Source: Thermoleophilia bacterium (GTDB taxonomy: Bacteria; Actinomycetota; Thermoleophilia; Gaiellales; SKUG01). From it: 64,000 nucleotides of DNA. Positions 1 to 9,525 of the stretch are shown here, one piece after another. Positions within the stretch are counted from its first letter, which is position 1. Each line of letters starts with the position of its first letter. The notes under the pieces were generated by a model. The model saw only the letters and a list, made by a program, of their open reading frames with translations. It was not told the origin of the DNA and searched no databases. A program made the translations under genes and the position numbers. The DNA is taken from assembly GCA_025964555.1 (NCBI GenBank), contig JAOPYQ010000015.1:1-64000 (forward strand), given 5' to 3'.

Positions 1-1155
1 GAGCGCAGCAAGTCGCGCCAGCGCGACGCGATGCTGACGACCGCCACCACGCTCGTGAGCGCCGTCGACCAGAAGGATCCCTACACGCGCAACCACTCGG
101 AGCTCGTCGCCATCTATGCCGCGACGATCGCCCGCGCGATGCGCCTGGACGAGCCCACCGTCAAGCTCGCCTACCGCGCCGGACTGCTGCACGACGTGGG
201 CAAGATCGGCATCGCCGACGAGATCCTCGTGAAGGGCTCGCAGCTCACGCACGACGAGTGGGTGCAGCTGCGCATGCACCCGGAGTTCAGCTACCGCATC
301 CTCGAGGCTGCCGAGATGGAGCCGGTCGCGACCTGGACGCGCCACCACCACGAGCACTACGACGGCACGGGCTACCCGTTCGGCCTGGCCGGCACCGACA
401 TTCCGATCGGCAGCCGCATCATCCTCGTCGCGGACGCGTTCGAGAGCATGACGAGCGACCGCATCTACCGACGCGCGCTCGGGCAGGCGCAGGCGGTGCA
501 CGAGCTGCGCTCGGGCGCTGGACGCCAGTTCGATCCCCAGGTCGTGGAAACGATGGTGGGGCTCATCGAGCAGGGCGTGTTCGTGCAGGTCATGCAGCAG
601 TACGGCCGCGTGATCGAGCCGGCGATGGTCGACCAGACCGGCATGGTCCGCGAGCTCGATCCGGCTGCGGCCCAGGCCACGGCGACGGCCGCGGCGCTCG
701 ACGGCAACCCGCCGACCGTGCACGCGACGAGCGAGGCCGAGGCGTGGGCGCTCGAGCAGATCACGCACGCCGAATGGGCCAACCCGGGGCAGACGCCAGC
801 AGCGGCAGCCACTCCCGCAGCAGCGCCGGTGTTCGCAGCGCCGACCGTCCAGCCCGAGCTGCAGCAGCCCGCAGCCGTCACGCCCGCCGAGCCGGCGCAG
901 TCGCAGTGGTCGCAGGAGCAGTGGGAGGCGTACCAGATGCAGGCTGCGCAGGAGCAGGCAGCGTTCGATGCGCAGCAGGCACACCAGGCGCAGCAGTCCC
1001 AGCTCGCGGCCCAGCACGCGCATGCCCAGGAGCAGGCGGCACTGCAGGCACAGGCGGACGTCGCCGCCCTGCCGACGAACCCGTCGCAGGATGCGGCTCC
1101 CACCTTCGATCCGAGTTCGTGGGCTCCCCCGAACCCGGACGAGCAGGCGGCCTAG
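1..1155 (+). CDS. HD-GYP domain protein, 5' end outside the window
   Basis: The frame is open from base 1, and the first ATG at 31 lies inside the conserved domain, so the true start is upstream of the window. The visible part is an HD-GYP domain: HDVGKIGI (HD pair at codons 64-65 from base 1), HHHEHYDGTGYP (the GYP motif) and SRIILVADAFESMTSDR. The family hydrolyses cyclic di-GMP at a two-metal centre in the cytoplasm. After about codon 230 the protein becomes an Ala/Gln/Pro-rich tail of roughly 150 residues, probably disordered. Missing N-terminal sequence could hold a sensor or receiver domain. It converges on hisC, with only 18 bases between the two stop codons. Confidence 0.88.
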   Translation, partial: ERSKSRQRDAMLTTATTLVSAVDQKDPYTRNHSELVAIYAATIARAMRLDEPTVKLAYRAGLLHDVGKIGIADEILVKGSQLTHDEWVQLRMHPEFSYRILEAAEMEPVATWTRHHHEHYDGTGYPFGLAGTDIPIGSRIILVADAFESMTSDRIYRRALGQAQAVHELRSGAGRQFDPQVVETMVGLIEQGVFVQVMQQYGRVIEPAMVDQTGMVRELDPAAAQATATAAALDGNPPTVHATSEAEAWALEQITHAEWANPGQTPAAAATPAAAPVFAAPTVQPELQQPAAVTPAEPAQSQWSQEQWEAYQMQAAQEQAAFDAQQAHQAQQSQLAAQHAHAQEQAALQAQADVAALPTNPSQDAAPTFDPSSWAPPNPDEQAA

Positions 1156-1173
1156 CCGCTCCCGCGGTGCAGG

Positions 1174-2304
1174 TCAGCCGACGAGCGCAGGCAGCACGTC
1201 GCGGATCGCCGCGACCGCGACCTCGTTCTCCTCGGGCGTGCCGACCGTGATGCGCACGCCGTCGGGCATGCCGAACATCTCGAGCGGTCGCACGATGACG
1301 CCCACGTCCTCGAGCCGCTGGGCGACCTCGCGACCGGCGAGCCCGGCGGGCAGCTGCACGCACAGGAAATTGCCCACGCCCGGGATCGGGTCGAGCCCGA
1401 CCTCGCGCAGCGCGTCGCCGAGCTGTGCGCGTCCCGCCTCGTTCGCCGCGACGCGCTCGGCGAGCAGCTCGCGCTGGCCCAGGCTGGCGAGTGCCGCCTC
1501 GTTGGCGAGCGCGTTCATCTCGAACGGTCCGCGCACGGTGTCGATGGCGCGCACCACGTGCGCCGGTCCGACGCCCCAGCCGACTCGCAGCCCCGCGAGG
1601 CCGTAGATCTTCGACATCGTGCGAAGGACGAGGACGTTCTCGCGGCCGCCTGCGACCACGATCTCGGCGATCGAATCCGCGTAGTCGTCCGCGGTCACGT
1701 ACTCGTGGTAGGCCTCGTCGACGACGCACAGCACGTGCTCGGGCAGGGCGTCGACGAAGCGTGTCAGTCGCTCGCGGTCGACGTAGGTGCCGGTCGGGTT
1801 GTTGGGGTTGCACACGTACACCATCCGCGTGCGATCGGTGACCTTCGCGAGCATCGCGTCGAGGTCGTAGCGGTGCTGGTCGTCGAGCGGCACCATCACC
1901 GGCACGGCGTCGACCTTGCGGACGCTGATCGGGTACGTGATGAAGCTCGGCCAGCCGAACACGACCTCGTCGCCGGGTTCGAGCAGCGCGAGCGACAGGT
2001 TGATGAGGATGGTGTCGGCGCCGTTTCCGAGCACGACCTGATCGGGGCGGGCGCCGGTGATCTCGGCGAGCGTGCCGCGCAGCTCGTGGAACGCGCCGTC
2101 GGGATACCGGTTGAGGCCGTCGACGTGGTCACGGATCGCCTGCGCTGCCGCGGGCAGCGGTCCCCACGGACCCTCGTTCGAGCCGAGCTTGACGATCGGG
2201 CGCTCGCCGCCGATCTTGCGGCGCAGCGCCTCGGCGGAGAGGCCCGGTTCGTAGGGCCGCAGGTCGCGCAGGGCGGGCTTCATCGGAAAACGGTCGTCGC
2301 TCAT
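1174..2304 (-). CDS. hisC: Histidinol-phosphate aminotransferase
   Basis: This 376-residue fold-type I PLP enzyme transfers an amino group to imidazole-acetol phosphate in histidine synthesis. Visible motifs are CNPNNPTG (165-172), VVDEAY with the PLP-ring Asp near 196, and TMSKIYGLAGLRVGWG with the Schiff-base Lys near 232. The length is normal for HisC. Its ATG follows the ggt TGA with one base between, so it is probably translationally coupled to ggt. No other his genes are nearby, so a broader aromatic or general HisC-like aminotransferase role is possible. Confidence 0.88.
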   Translation of the reverse strand: MSDDRFPMKPALRDLRPYEPGLSAEALRRKIGGERPIVKLGSNEGPWGPLPAAAQAIRDHVDGLNRYPDGAFHELRGTLAEITGARPDQVVLGNGADTILINLSLALLEPGDEVVFGWPSFITYPISVRKVDAVPVMVPLDDQHRYDLDAMLAKVTDRTRMVYVCNPNNPTGTYVDRERLTRFVDALPEHVLCVVDEAYHEYVTADDYADSIAEIVVAGGRENVLVLRTMSKIYGLAGLRVGWGVGPAHVVRAIDTVRGPFEMNALANEAALASLGQRELLAERVAANEAGRAQLGDALREVGLDPIPGVGNFLCVQLPAGLAGREVAQRLEDVGVIVRPLEMFGMPDGVRITVGTPEENEVAVAAIRDVLPALVG

Positions 2305-2305
2305 G

Positions 2306-3943
2306 TCAGGCCTTCTTCACGCTGCCGTCGGCGAGCGCGAGGAACGCGCCGCCACCTCGTCGATGGTCGCCGACCGCCGCGAAGGTGCCGTCGGTGTCGA
2401 CGGCGACCATGTTGGAGCCGCCGAAGAACATGTTGGTGCCGGGCCAGCGGTTGAGCTCGTGCTTGCGTCGCTCGAGCTCCTCGAGCGCGGCGTCGTCGTA
2501 GCCGGGCTCGACCTGCACCACGCCGCCCTCGGCGTGCAGGCGCGGTGCCTGGACGGCGGCGTCGAGTCGCTGCTGCAGCGTGGAGGTGTCGCCGGCGAGA
2601 TTGCTCTCGAGCACGCGCAGCAGCGGCTGCAGGATCGCACCGCGCAGGCGGTTGGAGCCGGCGCTGCCGGTGGCGAGGATCGGGCGGCCGTAGTCGAGCA
2701 GCAGGCTCGGCGCCATCATGCTCGTCAGTCGCTCGCCGGGGCGCAGCACGTGCTCGATGGGGAGCAGGTCCTCCTCGCCCATCATGTTGTTGAGGTGGAT
2801 GCCGGTGCGCCCCACGAACTCGCCCGAGCCGCAGCCGGTGGTCGTGGTCATCGACACGGCGCATCCGTCCTGGTCGATGACGCTCAGGTGGGTGGTCGAT
2901 CCGAGGCGCGACGAGGGACCCTTCGGGCCGTCGAGTGCTGCGGCGAACAGTTCGTCACCGATCGCGACGGTCTCCTCCGACAGGAGCCAGTCGACGAGCG
3001 TGCCCTCGCTGTAGAGCCAGCGATCGAACTCCCCGCCGCGGATGCCGTTGGAGGCGATCATCGCCGCGACGAGCATCGCGGCGCCGTCCGGGGATTCGAC
3101 ATCGATCGGCGGCCCGTCGATGCCGCCGTTCGCGCGTTCGAGCACGCGCATCGCGAACGCGATGAGCGCCCCGCCCGCGGAGGGCGGCGGCGGCGTCAGG
3201 AACTCGCGGCCGCGCCACGTGCCGCGCACCGGCACGTGCTCGACGACCTGGTAGTGCTCGAGGTCCGCGCGCGTGATGAGCCCGCCCTCGCGTGCGCTCC
3301 ACTCGATGATCTCGCGCGCGAGCTCGCCACGATAGAACGCGGCGTCGCCTTCGGCGGCGATGAGCTCGAGCGTGCCCGCCAGGTCGGGCTGGGCGAAGTG
3401 GTCGCCGGCGACGAGCATCGGACCGGCCGGCGCGAACACGCGCCTTCCCTCGGACTGGCGCGTGAGGATCGGTGTCAGCAGGTGGTGGCAGTACGCCTGC
3501 TGCGGCGGCAGCGAGAAGCCCTCGCGCGCGAGGCGGATGCCCGGCTCGAGCACGCGCGCCAGCGGCAGCGTGCCGAATCGCCCGTGCATGTGCACGACGC
3601 CCTTCACGAAGCCGGGCACCGCGCACGACTTGGGGCCCACGTGGAAGGTCTGGGTCGTCGCGCCGAACAGCACGTCGATCGGGATGGGATGGCCGGCAAC
3701 CTCGACCGTGCCACCGATGCCCGGCACGGAGGTGAAGAAGTCGAAGCAGTGCGTGTCTCCGCTTGGCATGTGGACGGTGGCGAAGCCTGCGCCGCCGAGT
3801 CCGGTCAGCGTGGGCTCGGCGGTGCATGCCGCGAACGCCGCAGCCACTGCTGCGTCGACTGCGTTGCCGCCTTCAGCGAGGATCTCCGCCCCCGCGCGCG
3901 CACTGGCCTCATGACCAGTGGCGATAGCTCCCACCTGCTCCAT
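2306..3943 (-). CDS. ggt: Gamma-glutamyltransferase family protein
   Basis: This 545-residue Ntn-hydrolase cleaves or transfers gamma-glutamyl groups from glutathione-like donors. The self-processing site is visible as STTHLSVID, with the nucleophilic Thr near residue 350, followed by GCGSGEFVGRTGIHLNNMM. The N-terminal ATGHEASARAGAEILAEGGN motif is also typical. No signal peptide is seen, unlike the exported enzymes of many bacteria, so a cytoplasmic acylase or hydrolase role is possible. A TAGATT -10-like element ends 6 bases before the ATG, suggesting a leaderless message. It is the first gene of a ggt-hisC operon. Confidence 0.88.
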   Translation of the reverse strand: MEQVGAIATGHEASARAGAEILAEGGNAVDAAVAAAFAACTAEPTLTGLGGAGFATVHMPSGDTHCFDFFTSVPGIGGTVEVAGHPIPIDVLFGATTQTFHVGPKSCAVPGFVKGVVHMHGRFGTLPLARVLEPGIRLAREGFSLPPQQAYCHHLLTPILTRQSEGRRVFAPAGPMLVAGDHFAQPDLAGTLELIAAEGDAAFYRGELAREIIEWSAREGGLITRADLEHYQVVEHVPVRGTWRGREFLTPPPPSAGGALIAFAMRVLERANGGIDGPPIDVESPDGAAMLVAAMIASNGIRGGEFDRWLYSEGTLVDWLLSEETVAIGDELFAAALDGPKGPSSRLGSTTHLSVIDQDGCAVSMTTTTGCGSGEFVGRTGIHLNNMMGEEDLLPIEHVLRPGERLTSMMAPSLLLDYGRPILATGSAGSNRLRGAILQPLLRVLESNLAGDTSTLQQRLDAAVQAPRLHAEGGVVQVEPGYDDAALEELERRKHELNRWPGTNMFFGGSNMVAVDTDGTFAAVGDHRRGGGAFLALADGSVKKA

Positions 3944-3949
3944 GACGGG

Positions 3950-3955
3950 AATCTA
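3950..3955 (-). promoter_or_regulatory. Leaderless -10 element for ggt-hisC
   Basis: On the minus strand TAGATT is followed by exactly 6 bases and then the ggt ATG. A start site 6-7 bases after a -10 would place transcription at the start codon itself. No convincing -35 is visible. Confidence 0.5.
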
Positions 3956-4014
3956 CCGGACTGGTGCCGCGGAACGGACGCGTCGATGCCCTATCGCGGA
4001 CGCCAGGTGATCCG

Positions 4015-4275
4015 TCAGGTCCTGCGGCGATTCGGATCGAGCGACTCGAGCGGCTGATACCCGTCGAACGGCATGCCGTCGATGAACTCGCTCGGTCGAT
4101 TCGCGTCGGCGCCGGCCGCGCCGTAGATGTCGAACAGCTGGCGGAGCACGAAGCTCGCGATGATCGCGCCGATCCCCATCCGGAACAGCCCGCTCACCGT
4201 TCCAGCGTCGTAGCCGCTGATGAGCAGGTACGTCGAGATCGTCGTCACCACGACGAGGAAGAGGTTGCCGCGCAT
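4015..4275 (-). CDS. Small membrane protein downstream of ftsZ
   Basis: This encodes 86 residues, starting at ATG 11 bases after the ftsZ stop codon. Residues 4-20 and 28-48 are hydrophobic and could form two membrane segments. They are followed by a polar tail ending in a cluster of arginines. I do not recognise the family. The position directly behind parA-ftsZ, on the same strand and without a visible promoter, suggests co-transcription and a possible membrane role in division or segregation. That role is inference from context only. Confidence 0.6.
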   Translation of the reverse strand: MRGNLFLVVVTTISTYLLISGYDAGTVSGLFRMGIGAIIASFVLRQLFDIYGAAGADANRPSEFIDGMPFDGYQPLESLDPNRRRT

Positions 4276-4286
4276 CAAGCCCGCCG

Positions 4287-5588
4287 TCAGCGCAGGAAGC
4301 CGGGCAGGTCGAGGTCGTCGCCGCTCGCTTCCTTCGTACCGCCGCGCAGCATGCCGGTGAAGCGATTGCCACCAGCAGCCTGCTGCGGGTTGACGTTCTT
4401 GCCCGCTCCACCGAACCCGGTTGCCACGACCGTCACCCACACCTGTCCGGTGAGGCGACTGTCGACGGTCGCACCGAAGATGATGTTGGCATCGGGCGCC
4501 GCGTTTTCCTGGATGATGCGCGCGGCCTCGGTGACCTCGTGCAGCGTCAGGTCGTCGCCACCGCTGATCGAAAGCAGGATGCCCCCGGCGCCGGCAGGCG
4601 ACTGCTCGATGAGCGGCGAGCCGATCGCACTGAGCGCCGCGTCCTTGGCGCGGGTCTCGCCCGTACCGAAGCCGATGCCCATGAGCGCGTTGCCGGAGTT
4701 CTGCATGATCGTGCGAACGTCGGCGAAGTCGACGTTGATGAGGCCCGGCATCGTGATCAGGTCGGTGATGCCCTGCACGCCCTGGCGCAGCACGTCGTCT
4801 GCCACGCGGAACGCCTCGACCATGCTCACGTCGCGGTGCAGCACCTCGAGCAGGCGGTTGTTGGGAATCACGATGACCGTGTCGGCGTGCTTGCGCAGCT
4901 CCTCGAGGCCCAGGCTCGCGCTTCGCTGGCGCGTCGATCCCTCGAAGCTGAACGGGGTCGTGACGATCGCGACCGACAGCGCACCGATCTCCTGCGCGGC
5001 GCGGCACACGACCGGAGCCGCACCAGTGCCGGTGCCGCCACCCTCGCCACACGTGACGAAGACCATGTCCGAGCCCTTTAACACGTGACGCAGGTGGTCG
5101 TAGCTCGCCTCGGCCGCAGCCTTGCCCATGTCGGGATCGGCGCCGGAACCGAGGCCGCCCGTCAGCTCGTTGCCGATGTGCAGCCGCACCGGTGCGTTGC
5201 TGATCTCCAGCTGCTGCAGGTCGGTGTTGATCGCGACGAACTCGACGCCGCGAACGTCGGATTCCATCATCCGCTCGATGGCGTTGATGCCCGCTCCACC
5301 GACGCCGACCACGCGTATCACCGCGAGGTAGGTCGACGCATCCGCGAGGCCCGGCGCGATGCTCGTACCGCTCGCCGCGCTGCCGACGCTGCGCGGAGCA
5401 GGCTTCTCCTCCACTGGCGCGGCCGACGATGGCGACTTCGCCTCGGGGTCGGCCTTGGGCTCGGGCGTGATGATCGGACCGGGGGTCGGCTTGGTCGCCG
5501 CCGGGTCCGTGGTTCCGCCGCGCTGGTCGGTGGCTGCGAACAGCTGCGCCAGCGGGCTGTCGTTGAGGCTAGACCGCTTGTTCGACAC
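4287..5588 (-). CDS. ftsZ: Cell division protein FtsZ with long N-terminal extension
   Basis: This tubulin-like GTPase of 433 residues polymerises into the division ring. The GTPase core starts near residue 87 (YLAVIRVVGVGGAGINAI). The tubulin signature GGGTGTGAAP lies at 183-192, and the C-terminal peptide DDLDLPGFLR that binds FtsA/SepF-type partners is intact. Residues 1-86 are an unusual Pro/Ala/Thr/Lys-rich leader. The ATG at 5588 lies inside the end of parA (20-base overlap), which supports this start through coupling. No dcw-cluster genes (murC, ftsQ and others) flank it, so it sits outside the usual neighbourhood or is a second copy. Confidence 0.95.
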   Translation of the reverse strand: MSNKRSSLNDSPLAQLFAATDQRGGTTDPAATKPTPGPIITPEPKADPEAKSPSSAAPVEEKPAPRSVGSAASGTSIAPGLADASTYLAVIRVVGVGGAGINAIERMMESDVRGVEFVAINTDLQQLEISNAPVRLHIGNELTGGLGSGADPDMGKAAAEASYDHLRHVLKGSDMVFVTCGEGGGTGTGAAPVVCRAAQEIGALSVAIVTTPFSFEGSTRQRSASLGLEELRKHADTVIVIPNNRLLEVLHRDVSMVEAFRVADDVLRQGVQGITDLITMPGLINVDFADVRTIMQNSGNALMGIGFGTGETRAKDAALSAIGSPLIEQSPAGAGGILLSISGGDDLTLHEVTEAARIIQENAAPDANIIFGATVDSRLTGQVWVTVVATGFGGAGKNVNPQQAAGGNRFTGMLRGGTKEASGDDLDLPGFLR

Positions 5589-6567
5589 GTGCCACGACCT
5601 CCTGAGCCAGCGCGCGATACTGCGCGGCGGCGTTTCCGTTGCTCTCGTATGTCAGCACCGAGGAGCCCTGCACGGGCGCCTCGGCCAGTCGGATCGTCTT
5701 CTTGATCCTGGTGTTCATCACCTTGTCACCGTACGTCTTCTCGAGCAGTTCCGTCGCCTCGCGGCTGTGGATCGTGCGCCCGTCGTACATGGTGAGCAGC
5801 ACGCCCCCGATGTGCACCTTCGGATTCAGGTGCTCGCGGATCACGTGCAGCGTGTTGTCGAGCTGCACGAGACCGCGCAGTGACAGGTACTCGGCCTGCA
5901 CCGGCACGATGACCTCGTCAGACGCGGTGAACGCGTTGACGGTGAGCAGTCCCAGGCTCGGCGGCGTGTCGATGAGGATGTAGTCATAATCGTTCTTGAC
6001 CGAGCTGATCGCCTTCTCGAGCGCTCGCTCGCGGCCGATCATGCTCGACAGCGCGAGCTCCGCGCCGGCCAGGTCGATGCTCGCCACGGCGATGTCGCAC
6101 TCGGGCGTCGTCTGGATGATGTGCTCGATCGGGTACTTGTGCACGAGCACGTCGAAGATCGACTTGGGCAGCGTCTCGACGTCGATGCCGAAGCTCATCG
6201 TGAGGTTCGACTGCGGATCCAGGTCGATGACGAGCACCCGGTTGCCCATCTCCGACAGCGCCGCGCCCAGGTTCATGGTCGTCGTCGTCTTGGCGACGCC
6301 ACCCTTCTGGTTGGACAGGCAGATGACGCGACAGTGCTTCTCCTGGCGGTTCGTCACGAAGCGCGGACCGTACGGGTCCTGCTGCTGCGGGATGAACGAA
6401 TGCGTCTGCGCAGGTGCCTGGTGCTCCTGCGGCTGCTGCAGGGGCGCGTGTGGCGAGACCGTCTGGATCGGGGCTGGAGTCGCCACCGGCGCGACCTCGG
6501 GGCGATGCTGCTGCCCGTGGTCGTGCTCTGGCGCCTGCCCATATGGGTGGCCGAATGTGTTGGTCAC
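5569..6567 (-). CDS. parA: ParA/Soj-type chromosome partition ATPase
   Basis: This 332-residue ParA ATPase starts at a GTG preceded by AGGGAG with 7-base spacing. A start further upstream would read through the ribosome-binding site. The deviant Walker A motif is KGGVAKTT (first Lys near 88). DLDPQSN and LIDTPPSLG follow as Walker A' and B. The family binds DNA and, with ParB, moves chromosome origins. Residues 1-75 are Gln/Pro/His-rich and probably disordered. No parB lies next to it. Instead it is coupled to ftsZ, hinting at a MinD- or PldP-like link to division-site placement, though the sequence looks like true ParA. Confidence 0.88.
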   Translation of the reverse strand: MTNTFGHPYGQAPEHDHGQQHRPEVAPVATPAPIQTVSPHAPLQQPQEHQAPAQTHSFIPQQQDPYGPRFVTNRQEKHCRVICLSNQKGGVAKTTTTMNLGAALSEMGNRVLVIDLDPQSNLTMSFGIDVETLPKSIFDVLVHKYPIEHIIQTTPECDIAVASIDLAGAELALSSMIGRERALEKAISSVKNDYDYILIDTPPSLGLLTVNAFTASDEVIVPVQAEYLSLRGLVQLDNTLHVIREHLNPKVHIGGVLLTMYDGRTIHSREATELLEKTYGDKVMNTRIKKTIRLAEAPVQGSSVLTYESNGNAAAQYRALAQEVVARVEQAV

Positions 6568-6785
6568 GTCGTGCTCCCTGCTCCCCCGCGGTCCCCGCGG
6601 AGCCCTTGCTCCCACGGCGTTCGAGCAGGGCACCTGCCCGGCCGACTTGCCGCTCCTCCCGTCTATCGCGGGCCGGAGCCGATCGGTTGCAGGGAGTTTT
6701 GGCGTCGTACCGTCGCGCGGGACCGCCGCACCAACCGGCACGGACCGGCGAGAATGCGTCCGACGGATCCCGAGGAGGCCCGAGC

Positions 6786-7241
6786 ATGACCCACGTTCGA
6801 ATGACGACGACCATCGGCTGCGCTCCACGCGCGACGGTCGAGCCCGTGAGCGGGCCGACCGATCGCGACGACCTCGGCACCGCGATGGGCACGCTCGGCA
6901 GGGCGCGCATCAAGCTCGCCGGGACCATCTCGGAGCTCGATTTCCGGCTCCTGCTCGAGCTTCGCCGCGACATGGTCACGTCCGCGCGCCTGCTCCGCAC
7001 CGTCGCCAAGACCGGTGGCATGTTCCCGAACGAGTACCGGGCCGGCGCCAACGACGCGCTGCGTGCCGCCCGCACGATCGGTCGCGCCAACGTCGAGTAC
7101 GACCGCTTCACCCGGCTGTCGGGCGGCCCGTACGGCATCGGCTGGCCCCAGTTCGAGCGACGCATGGTCGCGATGCTCACCCGCGCCAGGGCGGACATGG
7201 ACCGGGCCTACGCCGCAGCGTACACCGGCACGCACTACTGA
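6786..7241 (+). CDS. Hypothetical protein, 151 residues
   Basis: The ATG is preceded by GAGGAGG at good spacing, so translation is well supported. The product is Arg/Ala-rich and mostly helical in character, with no signal peptide, membrane segment or recognisable motif. The middle (SELDFRLLLELRRDMVTSAR) looks amphipathic. It is divergent from parA, with 218 bases between the two start codons. Function unknown. Confidence 0.7.
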   Translation: MTHVRMTTTIGCAPRATVEPVSGPTDRDDLGTAMGTLGRARIKLAGTISELDFRLLLELRRDMVTSARLLRTVAKTGGMFPNEYRAGANDALRAARTIGRANVEYDRFTRLSGGPYGIGWPQFERRMVAMLTRARADMDRAYAAAYTGTHY

Positions 7242-7342
7242 CCGACCCCCCGACCGGCCGGACCGGCCACCGGCCTGAGCAGACGCGGCCGCCTGCGCGC
7301 GAGGGGCCGCTTCTCGGCCGCCCGTGGACGGAGAATTCGGTG

Positions 7343-8423
7343 ATGCCCGTCACGCCGACGATCCCCGCACCTCGCACTGCCGCACCTCGCACCGCCACTT
7401 CGACGATGGCCGCAGTGAGTACGGCTGCCCGCGCGCATTTCGCATCCGAGCGCGGACCGAACAGCTTCACCGGCGGGGACGGCACCTACTCCGTCCCGCT
7501 CGAGGACGGTCGCACCGCGTGGCTGTTCGGCGACTCGTTCGTGGGCGGCGTGCAGCCGGACGGGTCGCGATCGAGTGACCCGAGGACCTTCGTGCGCAAC
7601 TCGATCGTACTCCAGGACGGCGACGACTTCCGCCTCGTCACAGGTCACGAGGACGGCGCACCCGTCGACGCGGCCCGACCGCCCGGCATGGCACGGCACC
7701 ACGCGCGGCGACGCGCTGCACGTGTTCATGAACCGCTTCGACCAGCCGAAGGATCGGCCCGACCCGCACGCGTGGGACTGGCGGTACGGCGGCACCGACA
7801 TCGCGACGTTCGATGCGAAGACGGGCGCGCTGCGCGCGACGAGCAAGGTCTTCGACCCGAGCGACGTGCTCTGGGGCGCAGCGGTCCTCGAGCGTGGCGC
7901 GCACACCTACGTCTACGGCGCCGAGGACGACCCGGCCGCCCAAACTCGGCACGCGCACGTCGCGCGCGTCGGACGAGATCAACTGCTCGACCGCGATGCC
8001 TACCGCTTCTGGAACGGCAGCGACTGGGTCGCGGACCAGGCGAAGTCGGTGCGCGTCGGCGCGCGCGTCTCGCCGCAGTTCGGCGCCTACCAGGCCAAGG
8101 ACGGCTCCACGGTGCTCGTCACCCAGGACGGCTTCGAGCAGGCCGTGCGAGCGTGGCGTGCCGATTCGCCCGAAGGTCCGTTCGTCGGTGGCGACGTGGT
8201 CGCGGAGATCCCGCGCCAGCCGAACGAACGCCACACCTACAACGCGGTCCCGCACCCGCACCTCGCGCCCGACGGCGATCCCGACGGCCTGCTCGTCTCC
8301 TTCAACGTGGGCGGCGCGGACTTCATGAACGACCACACCTCCTATCGGCCGTCGTTCGTCGAGGTTCCGGGCGAGCGCCTGCCCGGCGGCGGGATCGACC
8401 GCTCCAGCCCGGAGCGCCCATAG
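7343..8423 (+). pseudogene. Beta-propeller-type protein (DUF4185/DUF5005-like), one frameshift
   Basis: The first part starts at ATG 7343 and reads well to about 7670 (GGDGTYSVPLEDGRTAWLFGDSF, then NSIVLQDGDDF). The homologous continuation lies in another frame from about 7688 (WHGTTRGDALHVFMNRF) to the stop at 8423. Joining them needs one base to be skipped, in a GC-rich stretch around 7668-7690. Together they give about 360 residues resembling secreted DUF4185/DUF5005 propellers of unknown, possibly glycan-related, role. Neither half looks degenerate otherwise, so a recent mutation or a sequencing error are equally possible. No clear signal peptide is seen. Confidence 0.65.
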
Positions 8424-8472
8424 TCGAGACTTTGCGGAATTGGGTTCCCGCGAGCGGGTAGGGTGACACGAC

Positions 8473-9525
8473 ATGCCGGCCCGACCCCGAATCGACGACG
8501 CAGCCCTCCCGCTCGGGCTGCAGCCACGCACGGTGTTCGTCACCGGCAAGGGTGGCGTGGGCAAGTCCACGGTCAGCGCGGCGCTCGCGCTCGCATGGCG
8601 CGACGCGGGTGCTCGCACCCTGCTCGTGGAGATCGAGGGCCAGGCGAGTTCCGCTGCGATGCTCTCGAACAAGAAGATCGGCTACAACGCCACGCCGCTG
8701 GGCGAGCAGCTGTGCGCGCTGCGCATCACGCTCAACGACGCGCTCAAGGAGTACGCCCGCCTGCGCCTGAAGGTCAAGCTCGTCGCCGACCGGCTCGTGA
8801 GCAACCCGATCATGGACCAGTTCGCTCAGGCGGCACCGGGCTTCCGCGAGCTGCTCGTGCTCGGCAAGCTGTGGGCGCTCGCCAGCGAGACCGACGATCG
8901 CGGGCGCCCGAAATGGGACGCGATCATCGTCGACTCCCCGGCCACGGGCCACGGTCTCGGACTGCTCGGAATGGCAGGCGTGATCGCCCGCATGTTCCCG
9001 GTCGGTCCGATCCACACCCAGGCGAAGGCCGTCGACGCCTTCGTGCGCGATCCGGCGCGTGTCGGCGTCGTGCTCGTGTCGCTTCCGGAAGAGCTGCCCG
9101 TCACCGAGACCCTCGAGCTGCATGACGAGCTGCGCGCGCGCGGCATCGACGTGGTCGCCTCCGTGCTCAACGGCCTGCTCGTCGACCGCTTCAGCGATGC
9201 GGAAGCGGCGCACGCCGACGAGCTCATCCAGTCGTCCGACGACCTCGACCCCGCCCTGCGCCACGCGCTCGAGACGGTGCTGTGGGAACACATGCGGTGC
9301 ACCGACCAGGCGACCGAGCGCGCGCGGCTGGAGGCAGGCCTCGACCTGCCGAGCGCAGTGCTGCCGTACATGTTCGCCCCGCAGCTCACGCGCGAGCACA
9401 TCGCATCGCTCGCACGGTGGTTCATGCCGGCTGGCCAGGAGCGGCTCCACGCGCAGCTCGCCGGTGCCGACGACGGCCCTGCCGCTGCAGCAGCCGTGCA
9501 CGCCGGCGAGGCAGGTCCCGCATGA
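8473..9525 (+). CDS. Get3/ArsA-like ATPase, BagA-type
   Basis: This 350-residue SIMIBI ATPase has the signature P-loop GKGGVGKST (residues 25-33), including the inter-subunit Lys 26. Later motifs are VEIEGQASS and IIVDSPATGHGL. It overlaps the next ATPase by ATGA, so the two are made together. Actinobacteria carry such a pair (Rv3679/Rv3680, BagA/BagB), which forms a heterodimer related to Get3. The cellular substrate is unsettled and arsenite resistance is unlikely without arsB or arsR nearby. TAGGGT ends 8 bases before the ATG, which may be a leaderless promoter. Confidence 0.82.
   Translation: MPARPRIDDAALPLGLQPRTVFVTGKGGVGKSTVSAALALAWRDAGARTLLVEIEGQASSAAMLSNKKIGYNATPLGEQLCALRITLNDALKEYARLRLKVKLVADRLVSNPIMDQFAQAAPGFRELLVLGKLWALASETDDRGRPKWDAIIVDSPATGHGLGLLGMAGVIARMFPVGPIHTQAKAVDAFVRDPARVGVVLVSLPEELPVTETLELHDELRARGIDVVASVLNGLLVDRFSDAEAAHADELIQSSDDLDPALRHALETVLWEHMRCTDQATERARLEAGLDLPSAVLPYMFAPQLTREHIASLARWFMPAGQERLHAQLAGADDGPAAAAAVHAGEAGPA

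Noticed and set aside
2303-4057. Long plus-strand reading frame opposite ggt
   Set aside because: Arg/Ala/Asp-rich shadow of a real gene. It has no motif, and the opposite strand encodes a clear ggt.
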